A DNA stretch of 5,226 nucleotides, taken from contig DASYSA010000206.1 in the NCBI GenBank assembly GCA_036003885.1, positions 1 through 5,226 on the forward strand, read 5' to 3'. The DNA is from DASYSA01 sp036003885 (lineage in GTDB: Bacteria; Acidobacteriota; Blastocatellia; UBA7656). Shown here one piece after another: positions 4,399-5,226 of the stretch (position 1 is the first letter of the stretch; each line of letters opens with the position of its first letter). Made by a program: the position numbers and the translations under genes. Below the pieces are notes generated by a model. It was not told the origin of the DNA, made no database searches, and worked only from the letters and a program-made list of their open reading frames with translations.

Positions 4399-5226
4399 CT
4401 ACCTGTGTCCCGTGTCGTAGTGCATCGCCAGCAGGTCCAATCCGAAATCGCCGTTGAAATCTCGCCAAACCGAGTGAATGTGATTGGCATTGTTCTGCGT
4501 GCAGTCGTACTCGATCAGAAAGCCTGGCCCCTGAATGCGATAGTAGTGAGGCTGCAAATGTTCGAACTCGCCCGCCCACGCAAAGAAGATATTGCTGAAT
4601 CCTCCTGAACGCACTCTTTCCATTCTTGCTTCGGCGATGTCAGCGGGAACGTTGGCAGCGTACTCCTTTAACAGGGCCATCAACATTTCGCTCTGGCTCT
4701 GTCCCAGCTTGTTGGCCTGCAAGCCGGCGGGCTTGATCGGGTCTGCCTTTCTCCCATTGGTAGAGAGAATATCTGCAGGCGCTTTATTGCTCACCACGGC
4801 GACCGCACGCTGCTTGTCATCAAGGGACTTCACAAATGCGCGAGCGAGGTCCTCCTCGCGAGACAGGGCTCTCAGTCCCTTGCGCGGTCCCTGTTGAACT
4901 TCCGCGGGATTCGATCCGAAGAATGATGGCGTGGAGGCAACGAGCCCTCGGCCCGTCACAGCATAATGCAGCGAGATATGGTGTCCTTCGAATCGCCATG
5001 CCCATGGGGTCATCGCCTCGGGCTTACCAAAGAGACTGAAATAGTACAGTTCGGGATCGCGCACCGGGCCGCTGCCTTTCTCGATCTCGCGAAGAATGGG
5101 TTCGAGGCTCATGACAGTTGCCGCCTTGAGCAGTCCCTGCTGCGCCAGACCTGCGCCGAGAAGGACGTTGGCCAGTTGCCTTTGCGCCGGTTCGAGGTCC
5201 TTTATTGTGATCCCCTTTCGCGGCAC
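4399..5226 (-). CDS. DUF3500 family protein, N-terminus outside the window
   Basis: The visible 275 residues match DUF3500, a family of mostly exported bacterial proteins with no established activity. Recognisable blocks, counted from the window edge, are WAWRFEGHHISLHYAVTG at 75-92, TPSFFGSNPAEV at 99-110, GLRALSREEDLARAFVKSL at 117-135, WAGE at 217-220, PHYYRIQGPGFLIEYD at 226-241, and NNANHIHSVWRDFNGDFG at 245-262 followed by LLAMHY. The conserved HH, NHIH, D and H residues would suit metal binding or hydrolysis, but that is inference. The first codon read here is a GTG at 5224-5226 that most likely is internal: the family usually runs about 60-100 residues further upstream, including a signal peptide. 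It is the only minus-strand gene and converges on the exported protein; the TAG stop is 3 nt from heptad array C. Confidence 0.88.
   Translation of the reverse strand: MPRKGITIKDLEPAQRQLANVLLGAGLAQQGLLKAATVMSLEPILREIEKGSGPVRDPELYYFSLFGKPEAMTPWAWRFEGHHISLHYAVTGRGLVASTPSFFGSNPAEVQQGPRKGLRALSREEDLARAFVKSLDDKQRAVAVVSNKAPADILSTNGRKADPIKPAGLQANKLGQSQSEMLMALLKEYAANVPADIAEARMERVRSGGFSNIFFAWAGEFEHLQPHYYRIQGPGFLIEYDCTQNNANHIHSVWRDFNGDFGLDLLAMHYDTGHR

Noticed and set aside
4592..4897. Plus-strand open frame opposite the DUF3500 gene
   Set aside because: It mirrors a gene with clear conserved blocks on the minus strand; no motif of its own.

Overview
The window looks like a chromosomal segment from a moderately GC-rich, free-living bacterium. 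The gene set (a two-helix PLDc_N protein, a family 5 uracil-DNA glycosylase, an E1-alpha dehydrogenase subunit, a DUF3500 protein) and the spacers packed with 7-bp repeats suggest a soil Acidobacteriota lineage, perhaps Blastocatellia/Pyrinomonadales. That placement rests on memory of similar spacers and protein families and is only moderately secure. No phage, plasmid, transposase, tRNA, rRNA or CRISPR sequence is visible.

Layout, left to right. At 1-432 lie two tandem copies of a small PLDc_N-type membrane protein gene, the first cut by the window edge. At 433-583 is an inverted array of 7-bp repeats. At 586-1305 is an Fe-S uracil-DNA glycosylase (UDGb, family 5). A short spacer with a good sigma70-like promoter and a leader hairpin precedes 1385-2011, a protein with a Lys/Ala/Pro-rich N-terminal tail and a C-terminal RlpA-like double-psi beta-barrel. 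A second heptad array (2013-2112), with a T-run after it, leads into 2125-3333, a thiamine-diphosphate E1-alpha subunit of a 2-oxoacid dehydrogenase. A third array (3306-3472) begins inside the end of that gene. Then come 3492-4265, an exported protein of unknown function with a possible Sm/SH3-like beta domain; a fourth array (4263-4395) between convergent genes; and 4399-5226 on the minus strand, a DUF3500 protein whose N-terminus is outside the window.

The genes do not form an obvious pathway. DNA repair, envelope, central carbon metabolism and two uncharacterised proteins sit side by side, and the E1-alpha gene has no E1-beta, E2 or E3 partner next to it. The shared theme is in the spacers. 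Four of the five gaps with both flanking genes complete or identifiable downstream of position 432 are filled edge to edge by inverted arrays of 7-bp units. The unit sequence differs between loci (GAGTKCT, GTTTCGC-like twice, TAGGATY), but all have the same period, the same two-armed hairpin design and partly the same order of unit variants in both arms. The arrays start at or within 1 nt of stop codons, or inside the coding end, and run almost to the next start codon. Genes that follow an array have no visible Shine-Dalgarno sequence, while the two genes not preceded by one do. This is the most unusual signal in the window.
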